From Zanthoxylum bungeanum (taxonomy: Eukaryota; Streptophyta; Magnoliopsida; Sapindales; Rutaceae): DNA of 64,000 nucleotides. The notes under the pieces were generated by a model that was given only the letters and a program-made list of their open reading frames with translations, was not told the DNA's origin and did no database searches. Shown one piece after another: positions 22,389-33,639 of the stretch; position 1 is the stretch's first letter, and the number at the start of each line of letters is the position of its first letter. A program made the translations under genes and the position numbers. Where the stretch lies: the NCBI GenBank assembly GCA_019454045.1, contig SKCR01023741.1, positions 1-64,000 of the forward strand. Reading direction: 5' to 3'.

Positions 22389-22639
22389 TACGGTTCCACG
22401 GAGAGATCCCGAAATTCGGAAACGAAGTTTCGGTTCGGAAAGTCGATTCCGACGAAAGTTGTCGAAAATCGATTTTGAGCATACCATCGGACTTTTCACG
22501 GCGAGACGAGCACGGTGGTATTTCTCGGCGATCGAACGGAGGTACCAACTGCCCACACGCACCGCACGCGCTGCCCAGAGGAGTCCTCACGCGCGCCAAC
22601 GCGTCTCACGCGCTCCACTCTCCGCTGAAGGTTGAAGAC

Positions 22640-23010
22640 GATGAGTCAGCCGCCACCTCAGCGCACAGTCAGCGTCCAGTCAACGCACAGTCAGCGAAAC
22701 CTGCACAGTCAGCAGACCAGTCAGCAGTCCACGTCAGCAGACCAGTCAGCGGCCGCGTGTGCATCCAGTCAGCGCCACGTCAGCAGAACTGCCACGTCAG
22801 CGGTGTCTGGTAAATTTCAGATAGGTCCCCGAACTTTCTGGAAATTACAATTTAGCCCCTATATTTTCAAAAAATTTCAATTTAGTCCCTAAACTTTTTG
22901 GAAATTATAATTTAGTCCCTGAACTTTTCCGTAACTTAATTTTGGCCCCTAGACTTTCGGAAATTGCATTTTGACCCCTGTAATTTCTGAAATTTGCAAA
23001 TTGGTCCCTG
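22640..23010 (+). repeat. Leader repeats of copia element 1
   Basis: Two kinds of short repeat occupy the untranslated leader. 22645-22805 is dense in (A/C)GTCAGC. 22810-23010 holds about five degenerate copies of a roughly 37-bp unit with 'tttagtccctaaacttttt' and 'ggaaatt'. Confidence 0.7.
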
Positions 23011-23115
23011 TGTCGGATTTTGACAAACGAAGTGTCATTTCCACCATTTTCGACCATTCCGGACGCAACGGTGAGGTCCGTTTTTTGAAATTCTGCTTAG
23101 AATTTTTGTGATGAA

Positions 23116-23898
23116 ATGGGGCAACGGAAAAATGTTTTGTTAACCAGTACAAACTATTTCACATGGAGAGAAAAGATTAAAGACCTTCTGTATGTGAAGG
23201 ACTATGATGGATCGGTATTTCTGGAGCAGAAACTAGGAGGAATGACTGATGAGAAGTGGGCTAATCTTCACCAGAAAACATGCAGTACTATTCGTCAGTG
23301 GATCGACGATAGTATCGTCAACCATGTCAGTGAAGAAACAAATGCACATGTTTTATGGAGAAAGCTGGAGGAGCTTTTCCGAGCAAAGACTGGAAACAAC
23401 AAGCTGTACTACATCAAGAAGATGGTGGGGTTGAAATACCAAGAAGGTACAGCTGTGGCAGACCATATCAACGATTTCCTCGGAACCATGAATGAATTGT
23501 CTGGATTGGGCATAGACTTCGGTGATGAGGTAAATGGCTTAATACTCCTTAATACGTTACCAGAATCTTGGGAAACGTTCAGATCTATGGTGATCAATTC
23601 AGCCGCAGATGGGAAAGTCACTATGGAGATGGCAAAGACCAGGATCTTTGAGGAAGAAAAGAGGACGAGAATGCAGGAGTCAGCATCAGCCTCAACCTCA
23701 GAAGCTCTAGTGACAGAAAAGAACACCAGAATGGGGAGAAGTAAAAGCCGAGGCCCAGAGAGATCAGACAAGAACCGGGGGAAATCAAGAACGAGGGATA
23801 TTGTGTGCTATCACTGTAAGAAGAAATGTCATATGAAGCGGGATTGCTACAAACTGAAGAACGAGCAGTCCAGGAGAGATGGCGACTCTAATCAATAA
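23116..23898 (+). CDS. gag of copia element 1
   Basis: Uninterrupted frame of 260 codons. The N-terminal part (NYFTWREKIKDLLYVKD, then WANLHQKTCSTIRQWIDD and YQEGTAVADHINDFLGTMNEL) matches the copia gag (UBN2/Retrotran_gag) core. A basic stretch (RSKSRGPERSDKNRGKSR) precedes a zinc knuckle, CYHCKKKCHMKRDC, with CX2CX4HX4C spacing, near residue 232. It forms the particle that packages element RNA. It ends at TAA 23896-23898; the protease frame resumes in another frame. Unlike pol it has no lesion. Confidence 0.85.
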   Translation: MGQRKNVLLTSTNYFTWREKIKDLLYVKDYDGSVFLEQKLGGMTDEKWANLHQKTCSTIRQWIDDSIVNHVSEETNAHVLWRKLEELFRAKTGNNKLYYIKKMVGLKYQEGTAVADHINDFLGTMNELSGLGIDFGDEVNGLILLNTLPESWETFRSMVINSAADGKVTMEMAKTRIFEEEKRTRMQESASASTSEALVTEKNTRMGRSKSRGPERSDKNRGKSRTRDIVCYHCKKKCHMKRDCYKLKNEQSRRDGDSNQ

Positions 23899-23919
23899 AG
23901 AGTTGCCACTACCACCGAA

Positions 23920-25298
23920 AAGACCTCCAAGAATTCCATATTATATATGAAGAAGATGTTGTGAATCTTGCCAGCCACGAGACCAGTTGGGTGATAGATA
24001 GTGGCGCCTCCATACACGCCACATCTCGCAAAGACTTCTTTTCATCTTACACACCAGGGGACTACGGTGCTGTAAGGATGGGGAATGACAGACAGTCCAA
24101 AGTCGTCGGTATTGGAGACATCTGCCTTGAAACAGAGAACGGGACAAGGCTAGTGTTGAAGGGAGTCAAGCACATCCTAGACATCTGGTTAAACCTGATC
24201 TCAACAGGCAAGCTGGATGATGAAGGTTTCTACAGCACCTTTAGTGACGGATGCTGGAAGCTCACTAAATGATCAATGGTGGTGGCACGAGGTAAGAAAG
24301 ACTCAACTCTGTATTTGATGCATGCTAAGCTTTCCAATAGTAGCATAAATACAGTTAACAGTAATGAGGCAGCCGAGCTATGGCACAAAAAGCTCGGTCA
24401 CATGAGTCAAACGGGGATGGAGATACTACGCAGGAGGAATGTTCTTCCCGAATTGAAGAACTCACACTTACGGAAGTGTGAACACTGCATGGCTGGAAAA
24501 CAGAACATAGTGTCATTCCAGAGCTCCCCGCCTCAACGAAAACCGGAGGTACTAGATCTCATACATTTAGATGTATGTGGTCCGATGCAGACACGTACAC
24601 TTGGTGGGTCACTGTATTTTGTGACATTCATTGATGATCATTCAAGGAAGATCTGGGCATACACCTTGAAGAGAAAAGATCAAGTGTTGGGAGTGTTCAA
24701 GGAGTTTCACGCCCTGGTGGAGAGAGAAACTGGTAAGAAACTCAAATGCATCGGAACAGACAACGGTAGAGAATACAGAGGTTCGTTTGATCAGTACTGC
24801 AAGACGCAAGGAATCAGACATCAAACGACACCTCCGAAGACACCTCAGCTGAATGGCCTAGATGAGAGGATGAACAGAACCTTGTGCGAAAGGGTCAGAA
24901 GTTTGCTGTCACAAGCCAAGCTTCCAAAGACATTCTGGGGGGAGGCACTCAACACAGCAGTACATGTTTTGAACATGTCCACAACGGTCGCACTGAAAGG
25001 TAATGTTCTTAACCAAGCTTGGACAGGTAAATAAGTGTCATACGAACACTTGCATGTCTTTGGGTGCAAAACCTTTGTACATATCCCAAAGGACGAGAGA
25101 TCCAAGCTCGATGCAAAGACGCGGCAGTGTGTCTTTATTGGCTATGGTCAGGATGATTTCGGCTATAAATTGTATGATCCTGTGGAGAAGAAGATCGTCA
25201 GGAGCCGAGATGTTGTCTTTGTTGAAGACCAGACCATAGAAAATATCAGAAAGGAGATGAAGACAATTCCCCAGCAATACAGAAATGTGAATCCATAA
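23920..25298 (+). pseudogene. Protease and integrase region of copia element 1
   Basis: Protease: SWVIDSGASIHATS near 23985-24025 (catalytic DSG). A TGA near 24270 follows WKLTK. The next block (24276-25034) contains the GAG-pre-integrase and zinc site (LWHKKLGHMS, CEHC) and the integrase core (LDVCGP, FIDDHSRKIW, TDNGREYRGSF, TPQLNGLDERMNRTL; the catalytic D, D and E positions are present). TAA at 25032 interrupts before YEHLHVFGCKTFVHIP, and TAA at 25296 ends the block. The usual function is precursor cleavage and cDNA integration; here the reading frame is broken. Confidence 0.88.
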
Positions 25299-25310
25299 CC
25301 TCATACACCG

Positions 25311-27069
25311 GTGCCAGTACGAGTTGAAGATGAGGTTCCCAGACATGAGGGTACAAATGATGAAGCTCCCAGAGATGATGATCATGATCAACCACCAGTA
25401 CCAGAAGCTACACCAACAGTTCCACAGAGAAGGTCTGACAGAGACAGGAGACCTTCAACCAAATACTCTGCATATGAGTATGTGCTGCTTACTGACGGGG
25501 GAGAACCCAAAAGCTACCAGGAGGCTGTGGAAACAGAAGACAGAGAAAAGTGGGAGGAAGCCATGCAAGATGAGATGAAATCTTTGCATGACAATCACAA
25601 TTTTGAGTTGGTGAAATTGCCAAGAGGCAAACGGGCTTTGAAGAACAAATGAGTGTACAGGGTGAAGCAACATGAGCACATTTCACAACCCCGGTACAAA
25701 GCCAGATTAGTTGTCAAGGGATTCAATTAGAGGAAATGCATTGACTTCGATGAAATCTTCTCTCCAGTTGTGAAGATGTCATCCATCAGAGTGATACTCA
25801 GCTTAGCAGCAAGCCTCGACCTGGAAGTTGAGCAGATGGATGTCAAGACCGCATTTCTTCATGGGGATTTGGATGAGAATTTACATGGAGCAACCAGGAG
25901 GCTTCAGAGTCAGCGGGAAAGAGGACTATGTGTGCAGACTCAGGAAAAGCCTCTACAGTTTGAAACAGGCACCGAGACAGTGGTACGTGAAGTTCGAGTC
26001 AGTAATGGGGGAGCAGAGATACAAGAAGACTACTTCAGACCATTGTGTTTTCGTTCAGAAATTTTTTGACGATGACTTTATCATCTTACTGTTATATGTA
26101 GATGATATGTTGATAGTTGGCCGGAATCAATCAAGGATTGATAATTTGAAGCAGCAACTGAGTAAGTCTTTTGAAATGAAAGACTTGGGGCCAGCTAAGC
26201 AGATTCTTGGCATCAGGATCGGACGTGATCGGAAAGTCAGGAAGTTATACTTGTCCCAGTAGGAGTACATTGAGAAGGTACTTCAGAGATTCCAGATGGA
26301 CAAGGCTAAAGCGGTTAGCACTCCTATTGCTACCCACTTTAGATTGAGTACACAACAGAGTCCCTCTACTGAGTCAGAGAATGAGGAAATGAAACAGGTT
26401 CCATACACCTCAGCAGTGGGAAGTCTTATGTATGCCATGGTGTGCACAATGCCAGACTTAGCACACGCAGTTGGATTGGTCAGCCGGTTTATGTCAAACC
26501 CATGAAGAGAACACTAGAATGCGATTAAATGGATCATGCGGTATCTACGAGGCACATCCAAGATGAGATTATGTCTTGGAAGCAACGACAAACCAGTGTT
26601 GATGGGCTACACCGATTCAGATATGGCAGGAGATGTGGATACCCGAAAGTCTACTTCGGGGTATCTGATTACTCTCTCAGGAGGAGCTGTGGCATGACAG
26701 TCGAGGTTGCAGAGGTGTGTTGCACTTTCTACAACAGAGGCAGAATTCATTGCAGTTACAGAAGCTTGCAAGGAATTGCTGTGGATGAAGACATTCGTCC
26801 AAGAATTGGGTTTCAAGCAGGAGAAGTACATTTTGTACTGCGATAGCCAGAGTGCTATCTATCTCGGTAAAAATTCCACCTTTCATTCGAGGTCAAAACA
26901 TATCGATGTGAGGTATCACTGGATACGAGACGTCATGAGCTCAAGACTGTTAGAACTCAGGAAAATTCACACCGACGACAACGGTGCCGATATGTTCACG
27001 AAGGTTTTACCGAATGAGAAAAAAGAAATATGTCGTGTCATAGCCGGGATGTCAAAACTCTCCACATAG
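25311..27069 (+). pseudogene. Reverse transcriptase and RNase H region of copia element 1
   Basis: Recognisable in order: RRSDRDRRPSTKYSAYEYVL linker, SYQEAVETEDREKWEEAM, LKNK-stop-VYRVK (25650), QPRYKARLVVKGFN-stop (about 25728), FSPVVKMSSIRVILSLAA, QMDVKTAFLHGDL, a frame change near 25885, then MEQPGGF, YSLKQAPRQWYVKFES, the catalytic LLYVDDMLIVG, and after stops at 26260, 26503 and about 26515 the RNase H part (GYTDSDMAGDVDTRKSTSG, STTEAEFIAVTEACKE, SKHIDVRYHWIRD). It ends at TAG 27067. A dead polymerase. Confidence 0.9.
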
Positions 27070-27230
27070 TCAGAGTGGGGAGATTCAGAGAACTACGATT
27101 GGCTTGATCCCAACTCAGGGTACGTAGGCAGTCATACAGATGCAGCCAGGGGATGATCCTTTGGAGGATCCGATTTGGATGATTAATGGTCGGCTCAGAT
27201 TTTGGAGAAATCTTCACCGAGGGGGAGATT

Positions 27231-27558
27231 TGTTGAAACAAAGTCAAGCATGCACATCATGCAGAAGCAACGTGCGCCGAAAGTTGAAGGTGACAGACTT
27301 TTGGATGCCAGCCACTGCCAACTTGCTGCAAGCTGTGCCAAAACCGTGTGGCACTGTAGCACACGGTTTTGGCACTATAAAAAGAGCCCCAAACCACTGT
27401 TTCAGTATCCCAAGATCCAGAGAGTAAACACAGAGAGTTGAGAGTGTATTTTGAGAGTTTTTTGTAAAGTTTCGTGTAAGCTTTGTAATTCTTTATTTGT
27501 GATATAAAGAAGAGTTTTCTCTCATTTCTCCTCTATTCGTGTGTGTTTAATCACAACA
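27231..27558 (+). repeat. 3' LTR, copia element 1
   Basis: Preceded by the polypurine tract GAGGGGGAGATT. Same length as the 5' LTR with seven substitutions and no indel, by eye. Confidence 0.93.
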
Positions 27559-27563
27559 ATTTC

Positions 27564-28017
27564 ATCATAGAATTTTGATCGTAGTTAAAATTCAGATTTA
27601 ATAAAAAGATTAAAAAAAATCACCGGAAACCCTCCTTCTGAATGTTAGTAGTGATTAAGATTTTTTTATTTTTATTTTTTTTAGCTTAACCAAAAAGTTC
27701 CATAATACAGGCAAGATATTCGACAATTCTGTAGACGTGTCCGTAATTTCCAATGAAGCTAAAATTCTCATCGATATTAGCCAGTTGATGGGTTTTCAGT
27801 CCTTTCTTTAGTTTTCGAATATTTAGATTTAGTAGTGATTATTTTTGTCTTCAATGTTTTATAATCTTCCGCCACGATTGAATGTTTATTAAAATTTAAT
27901 TATTTATAAAAGTTTCATTTAATAATTAAAAAAATTTCAACCCAGAGTTCAACTCAGCACAAAATTATTAATTCCCTATTAAGTAGCTGATATTGATGAG
28001 ATATGTAGGCTATCAAT
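27564..28017. other. Non-coding spacer
   Basis: AT-rich, no gene or TE end recognised. Confidence 0.4.
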
Positions 28018-28191
28018 AAATCTTTGGTGCAACAGTGGTATGAGTGACGTGGTATCATCGGCGAATTAAAAAATGACATATATAATTTAATATCTAATTT
28101 TTAGTTGTTTTTTAATTTTTTTAGCACGCGTGGTAATGGATGATTAACTCATTGCATGGATGACGTGATACCACTGTTGCACCAAAGATTT
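28018..28191. mobile_element. MITE with terminal inverted repeats
   Basis: Left end ATCTTTGGTGCAACAGTGGT and right end, inverted, ATCTTTGGTGCAACAGTGGT: about 24 matching bases, with a weaker GACGT(G)AT extension. 174 bp long, AT-rich interior, no coding. No certain target-site duplication, so the superfamily is not assigned. Confidence 0.75.
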
Positions 28192-28430
28192 TCTCGTATG
28201 CTATACATATGAATTCATGTGACAATATTATATCATCCTTGTGTGTATATATATAGTCATGCTAATAAGTGCCCATTAATAGTTCATATTTGGAAAGTTT
28301 TGACATCATTTTTTTTTTTGGAAATGTAAAAAATTATCAAAACATTAATGATTTTTTCTTTTTTCCCATAATTTTTTTTCAAAAATAGATCCTTAAGGAG
28401 TGTCATTAGGATACTTGTGAGTATTTGCCA

Positions 28431-28441
28431 TATATATATAT

Positions 28442-28478
<37 letters not shown>

Positions 28479-28480
28479 TA
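28431..28480. repeat. (TA)n microsatellite
   Basis: Nearly pure TA over about 50 bp with one AA interruption. Confidence 0.95.
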
Positions 28481-29151
28481 GGAGATATGTGGCAAGCTTC
28501 ATTTAAAAGGGACTGATATGATTTTGATGAATTTTAACCTCTTCCTTATCACTCAGTTAAATTAGAGAAAGCAAAAGCTTCACAATAACTTTTGTAAGGG
28601 AAAAAAAAAGACATCACCTTTATTTAATATTTGAACTTTAACCTGGGGAAAAAGCAACATATGTCGGCCATTTGCAAAAGGAGCAATAACATAGCTAATC
28701 CAGAAAAGCTAGCTTCCTAGGAACTTTATTGATTAAAGCGAAGCAAAGGAATCTTTTGACATTTATTGGAGGGTAAAATATTTAAAATTTAATTAGTTTG
28801 AGTTTAAAAATATATTTGATGAAAATTTTATTTATTCTATTTAAATTTGGATAAAGTATTTTAATGATGAGATTTTCAATGTTTCCAAAAAAATAATTTT
28901 GACATTGATGGAAGCTCAATGAACTCCTAATTATTTGAAATTAGGAAAACTGATAATATTTTAATTATTTTTCATAAGTTCTTTGAAAATAGTTGTTTTT
29001 TTAATAAAACGTATAAGAAAGTGCATCCATTGAATTCGAATCCAGGACTTCAATATGAGATTTTGGACTTTTATGCTATCAAACCATAACACTTGGGGAT
29101 TCTTTTAATAACATAAAAACGATGAAATTATGAATTGTGTTCAAAAGAGTT

Positions 29152-29337
29152 GCCCTCAAGGGTGTGGCTTGATGGTGAAGGGTCCAGAATCTCACCTTGA
29201 GGTTCTGGATTCGAATCCAGGGGGTGCAACTTATTGTAAGAGTTTGGGGCAGCCGGGGGTTTTACCTGCGCCACGGCTCAGAATGAGTGGTTTGGTGGCG
29301 GGGTTTCCAACGATTTTAAAAAAAAAAAAAAAAAAAA
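29152..29337 (+). mobile_element. tRNA-derived SINE, private to duplication copy 1
   Basis: A box region GTGTGGCTTGATGGTGAAGG, B box GGATTCGAATCC near 29210, body ending 'ccaacgattttaaaa' plus A-tail. 15-bp target-site duplication GTGTTCAAAAGAGTT (29137-29151) and GTGTTCGAAAGAGTT (29338-29352). The corresponding place in copy 2 (about 32898) holds only one GGAAAGAGTT. Confidence 0.9.
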
Positions 29338-29733
29338 GTGTTCGAAAGAGTTATTGTCAATCGTTAATCTCTATAATAGAATCAATATAGGGTTGGAGAG
29401 GAGATGATTAATTATTCATGTGACGTACGTCGGCGGTTCATATGATTTATTAACAAATGCACCGATATGGCTAGACTTAACTGTTAAGTCAGCTCATGGG
29501 AAATATATATTTTCTTCGTATTTGGTCATCACTTCTACTTTTACTTTAAAACTTTGTCAAATCTTATTTACATCCAATCTGTCTTTTATTGCGTGACCTT
29601 TGCTTTGCCTCTTCACCTTAATCTTTTTTGACCCACAAACGTGATTCTTATTATTTTACAATATAACAATAATAAAGTTCATAATATTTTTTTAAATTAC
29701 AAATTAAATGTTGGTAAGCCATGTTGCATTGAG

Positions 29734-29741
29734 CATAAATA
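29734..29741 (+). promoter_or_regulatory. Possible TATA box of DUF674 gene 1
   Basis: CATAAATA, 59 bp before the ATG, in a stretch almost identical in both duplicate genes (same motif near 33574). Position fits a plant core promoter; not proven. Confidence 0.4.
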
Positions 29742-29799
29742 CCGAACAACGTCCACAATTTACAAAGCAACTATACTAAATCCCCTTGAAAACACAGGC

Positions 29800-30951
29800 A
29801 TGGCAACCTCGTCGAAGGTGACATTGAAGCTTCTGATCAACAAAACAGAAGGCAAAGTTCTGTTTGCAGAAGCCAACAAAGACTTTGTAGATTTCCTCTT
29901 CCACATTCTCTCAATGCCCATTGGCTCTATCGTCAAGCAGCTTGCGAAAAACAAAAACATGGTGGGTTGTCTTGGTGAACTTTATCAAAGCATTGAAGCT
30001 CTCAGTGAAACCTACATGCTTTCAAACCAAAGCAAGGATTCAGTTCTAAATCCCAAATCTCCATTATGTCCCTCTCAAATCCTTCTTCTGCAGCAGCCTG
30101 ACGATTATAATGAACCAAAGGTTAACAAATTTTACACGTGCTCTAGTCAACGCAGTAGTAGCTGTCGGTCTTATGTGACTGATACTCCGAACAGAACTTG
30201 CCCTGCTTGCCAGGGAAGAATGAGTAATGAGATGACATTTGTTTCTACGGATCCGCCTGGCACAACCACGGCGGCGGCTGAGAAAGGGTTTGTTAAAGAT
30301 ACGGTGAGTTACATGGTGATGGATAATTTAGAGGTGAAGGCCATGTCTACCATCTCCTGTATTACTTTGATTAACAAATTTAATGTTAAGGATCTCGGTT
30401 CACTTGAGGAGAGGATTGTCGATTTTGGCCTTGATGAGGTATGCAATTAATATGTTCATCATATAATATGTTTCCCCTACAGTAATGTTATATTAATTCT
30501 TTGAGTAATTTCGGAGGTTCGAAATTTTATATTTTGTTCTCAAAATGGTTAATTCTTTTGAAAAATATCATAAGATACCTTAAAAATTATATTTTAAAGA
30601 TTTTTTAATTATACCATTCAAATGTTTAACTAATAAAAAATGTGGCGTGTCTAATTCTTACAATGAAAGTTTGAAAAAATAATTTTTAAATGTAACAAAA
30701 CTAACTAATTGAAAGAATTCCGGATGCATTTTCAAAATATAGGGACTAGATTAGTATTTAGCCTATATAATTATTCATTTCCATTGGTTTGAGATTATAT
30801 ATGTGTTTAATAGTAATAATCTAAAGCTTTTTTGTTTATTATTTCACTAATGGATGGTTTGGTGGTTAATTAGAGTTTAAAGCTGGTGAAGGCATCCATG
30901 GAAATCAGCAATGTTCTGACGAGTGTTTTCCTTGGGAAAACAGAAGCATAA
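29800..30951 (+). CDS. DUF674 family protein, intact copy 1 (two exons)
   Basis: Exon 1 is 29800-30438 (213 codons) and exon 2 is 30874-30951 (25 codons plus TAA), for 238 aa. The intron 30439-30873 is GT-AG, with donor GAG|GTATGC and acceptor TTAATTAG. Start chosen at MATSSKVTLKLLINKTEGK because the family begins this way and the upstream in-frame codons have no likeness to it. Conserved blocks: KVLFAEANKDFVDFLFHIL (residues about 19-38), MVGCLGELYQSIEAL (about 56-70), SVLNPKSPLCPSQILLLQQ, a cysteine pair CPACQGRM, GFVKDTVSYMVMDNLEVKAM, LGSLEERIVDFG, and the exon 2 end LTSVFLGKTEA. PF05056 is plant-specific and usually occurs in tandem families; its biochemical role is unknown. No signal peptide or membrane segment seen. 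Confidence 0.92.
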
Positions 30952-32381
30952 GATTTCAAGGTTTTTTTTTTTTTTTTTTTTAATCTTCATGCTCTGGCAT
31001 TTTAATTATTTATAGTATATATGGTGTGTAATGTTATGTTCTGTTATTATATATAGTATGTAAGGCTGCTTTAGGTTGGATGCATTCAATTGTTTTAAGT
31101 TTTATTGTAATAATATGTATTAAATTTAATATATAGTATAATGCTTGGTGAAGGATGGATTATTTTGTATATTTTAATATTAAAATAAATTAATTTAATT
31201 ATAAATTAATAATGAAAATGAAATTCTCACCACACCTCTTTGCGATGCGTATTAATATATTAAAAACTATTAAATCAATGGTAATGTAATTAATTGGTAA
31301 TATCAAGCCACTCATGTCATAATTATACTAAAAAATAATTAAATAAATGATAATTTTATTTAATACGACTCCACATATTGACATTATATTTTAATTAATC
31401 ATTAATAACACATCACATCACTTGTACAACGATGATACAAAAAAAATTATTGCTATGTGCTTTTAACATTCCAATATAATACGGTGGTGTAAACAAAATT
31501 TTATGTCATCTACCTTCTATAGTTTTTGGAATTTTGAGAATAAACCCGTAGAATACAATTGAATCGTATTTAACAAAGAGATTCTAAAAGCCTAAATTTG
31601 TTTTAGAAAGTTTATTCTTAAATATAAAAGAAAATGAGATGGCAACGTATCCGGATCTGGATGTATTTTTTTAATATTTAATATTATTATTTAAAATTTT
31701 GGATTATTTCTGAATGATCGGATATTAGATACATCCACTTTCGAATCAATATAATTTTTTCCATATTAAGATCAATATATAATAAAATCCGGATCCACAA
31801 TTTACAATCACTTTTCCTTTTAAACAAAATTTTCCAAATTTGACCCTTAAACACAACTTAGATTAATTTGCTTCTCTCTCAATAAATTTTTGGGGATTAT
31901 GAAATTGAGAATAACTATTAGTTCATGAGGCATTGCATATCATATAACAATACAATAATAATTAGGAGATTTAACTTACCATAAATATTAATAATAAAAT
32001 AAAGCAATAAAATACAGATTTAACGTGGTAAAATCTTCAATGTGAGAGAAACATCCACAGATAAATGTAGAAGTATTTCACTATATTGGAAATAATTTTA
32101 CAATTTATCTATAAACATAGAGAGTGAACAATCTCACATATTTTTTGAATAGAAGAATTATAACTCTCCACAAACTCTTAAGAATAAACAATAGTTTTAT
32201 CTCTTATAATATATATGATTTGGTTAAAAATGAAATGGAAAAAAATAATGAAATGAAACATCAGATTCATTGTATAAATAATGAATTCTAATTTTTTTTA
32301 TTATTTTCTTATGTATATGGGACCCACTCTCATAATTAATATAATTTTTATTATTAATTATTAAATAATTAAAAAATTTAA
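30952..32381. other. Spacer between DUF674 duplicates
   Basis: Poly-T at 30962-30982, AT-rich DNA and dispersed-repeat relics (31785-31900 resembles 21728-22020). No gene. Confidence 0.4.
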
Positions 32382-33329
32382 CATCTTCCTTGTCACTCGT
32401 AATTAAATTAGAGAAAGCAAAAGCTTCACAATAATTTTTGTAAGAAAGAAAAAAGATAAGACATTACCTTTATTTAATATTTGAACTTTAAGCTGGGGAA
32501 AAAGCAACATTATGTCGGCCTCGGCCATTTGCAAAAGAAGCAATAACATAGCTAATTCAGAAAAGCTTCGGAGAAACTTTATTGATTAAAGCAAATATTT
32601 CAATGGTAAAAGATTTAAAATTTGATTATAAGATCTTAGGTTCGAGTTTAAAAGTATATTTCTTATACGAATTTGGGGTAGATAGAGATTTTATCTACTT
32701 CGTTTAAGTTCGGATCTAATAATTTAAAGACGGGATTTTCAATGTTTTTTAAAAAAAAAGTTGACATTGATAAGAGCTCTATGAATGTTATATAAACTCA
32801 AAGTATTGAAATTATGAAAACTGATGATAATTTTCATTATTTCTTTGAAAAGAGTTGTTATTTGAAGAGCACAAATACGAGGAAGCTATAAATTATATTG
32901 GAAAGAGTTATTGTGAATAGTTAATCTCTATAATAGAATCCATTAATAGAGGCTTGGAGAGGTGATGATTAATTATTCCTCTGACGTATATCGGCGATTC
33001 ATATGATTTATTAACAAAATTAGACCGATAAGGCTATACTTAACTGCTAAGTCAGCTCATGGGGTATGAATAAATGGGAAATATATATCTTGCTCTTATT
33101 CGTCAAGTGAATAATGTTTTCTTAGGGAACACGGTAAATCCATCACTTCTACTTTTACTTTATAACTTTGTCGATTTTTTTTTTTTTTTTTTTTGGAAAC
33201 GATGAAAATCCCGCCACGTCTTTTATTGTGTGACTTTTACTTTGCCTCTTCACCCTCATATTTTTTTGGGCCCACAAACGTGATTCTTATATTTTTATCT
33301 TTTTACAATATAACAATAATAAAATTAAT

Positions 33330-33503
33330 GTGGTTGGTTTGGTGGTGAATGATTCAAGATTGTGCTTTTAGTAAAAGATAGATTTCAATGAATGTATTTA
33401 TGGTAAAAGTATGAGACAGTCTAAAGTATATATGCTCGGTTTAAACTCAAAATGGATAATTTGATAGCGAGATTTTCAAAAATTTGAAAAATAAAAATAA
33501 AAA
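33330..33503 (+). mobile_element. Decayed SINE, private to duplication copy 2
   Basis: GTGGTTGGTTTGGTGGTGAA start, degenerate B-box zone, 'ggataatttgatagcgagat' and 'ttttcaaaaatttgaaaa' end, A-rich tail, flanked by AAAATTA-like repeats. Copy 1 has no insert at this place (about 29680). Confidence 0.65.
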
Positions 33504-33639
33504 TTACTGTGGGTTAATTTTAAAATATTTTTAAAATTACAAATTAAATGTTGGTAAGCCATGTTGCATTGAGCATAAATACCGAACAACGTCCACAATT
33601 TACAAAGTAACTATAATAAATCCCTTTGAAAACACAGGC

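Larger units (their letters stand above)
22047..27558 (+). mobile_element. Ty1/copia retrotransposon, full length, pol disabled
   Basis: LTRs of 328 bp at 22047-22374 and 27231-27558, target-site duplication ATTTC (22042-22046 and 27559-27563), initiator tRNA-Met primer binding site at 22377, polypurine tract before 27231. Domain order gag, protease, integrase, reverse transcriptase, RNase H defines copia; residues such as DSGASIHAT, WHKKLGHMS and YVDDML resemble the Tnt1/Tork type. I count seven LTR differences. The pol region carries many stops and at least two frame changes, so the element is not autonomous. Confidence 0.93.
28540..31620 (+). repeat. Tandem segmental duplication, copy 1
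   Basis: The segment carrying the first intact DUF674 gene is repeated at 32382-35370 in the same orientation. Matching landmarks: 'aaagcaaaagcttcacaata' (28569 and 32417), 'ttatttaatatttgaacttt' (28620 and 32470), 'ttaatctctataatagaatc' (29362 and 32920), the genes themselves, and 'cctaaatttgttttagaaag' (31591) against the left flank of 35371. A SINE at 29152 is present here and missing from copy 2. Confidence 0.88.

Noticed and set aside
29152..29337. Functional tRNA gene
   Set aside because: A and B box motifs are present but the cloverleaf is not, and the A-tail and target-site duplication show a SINE.
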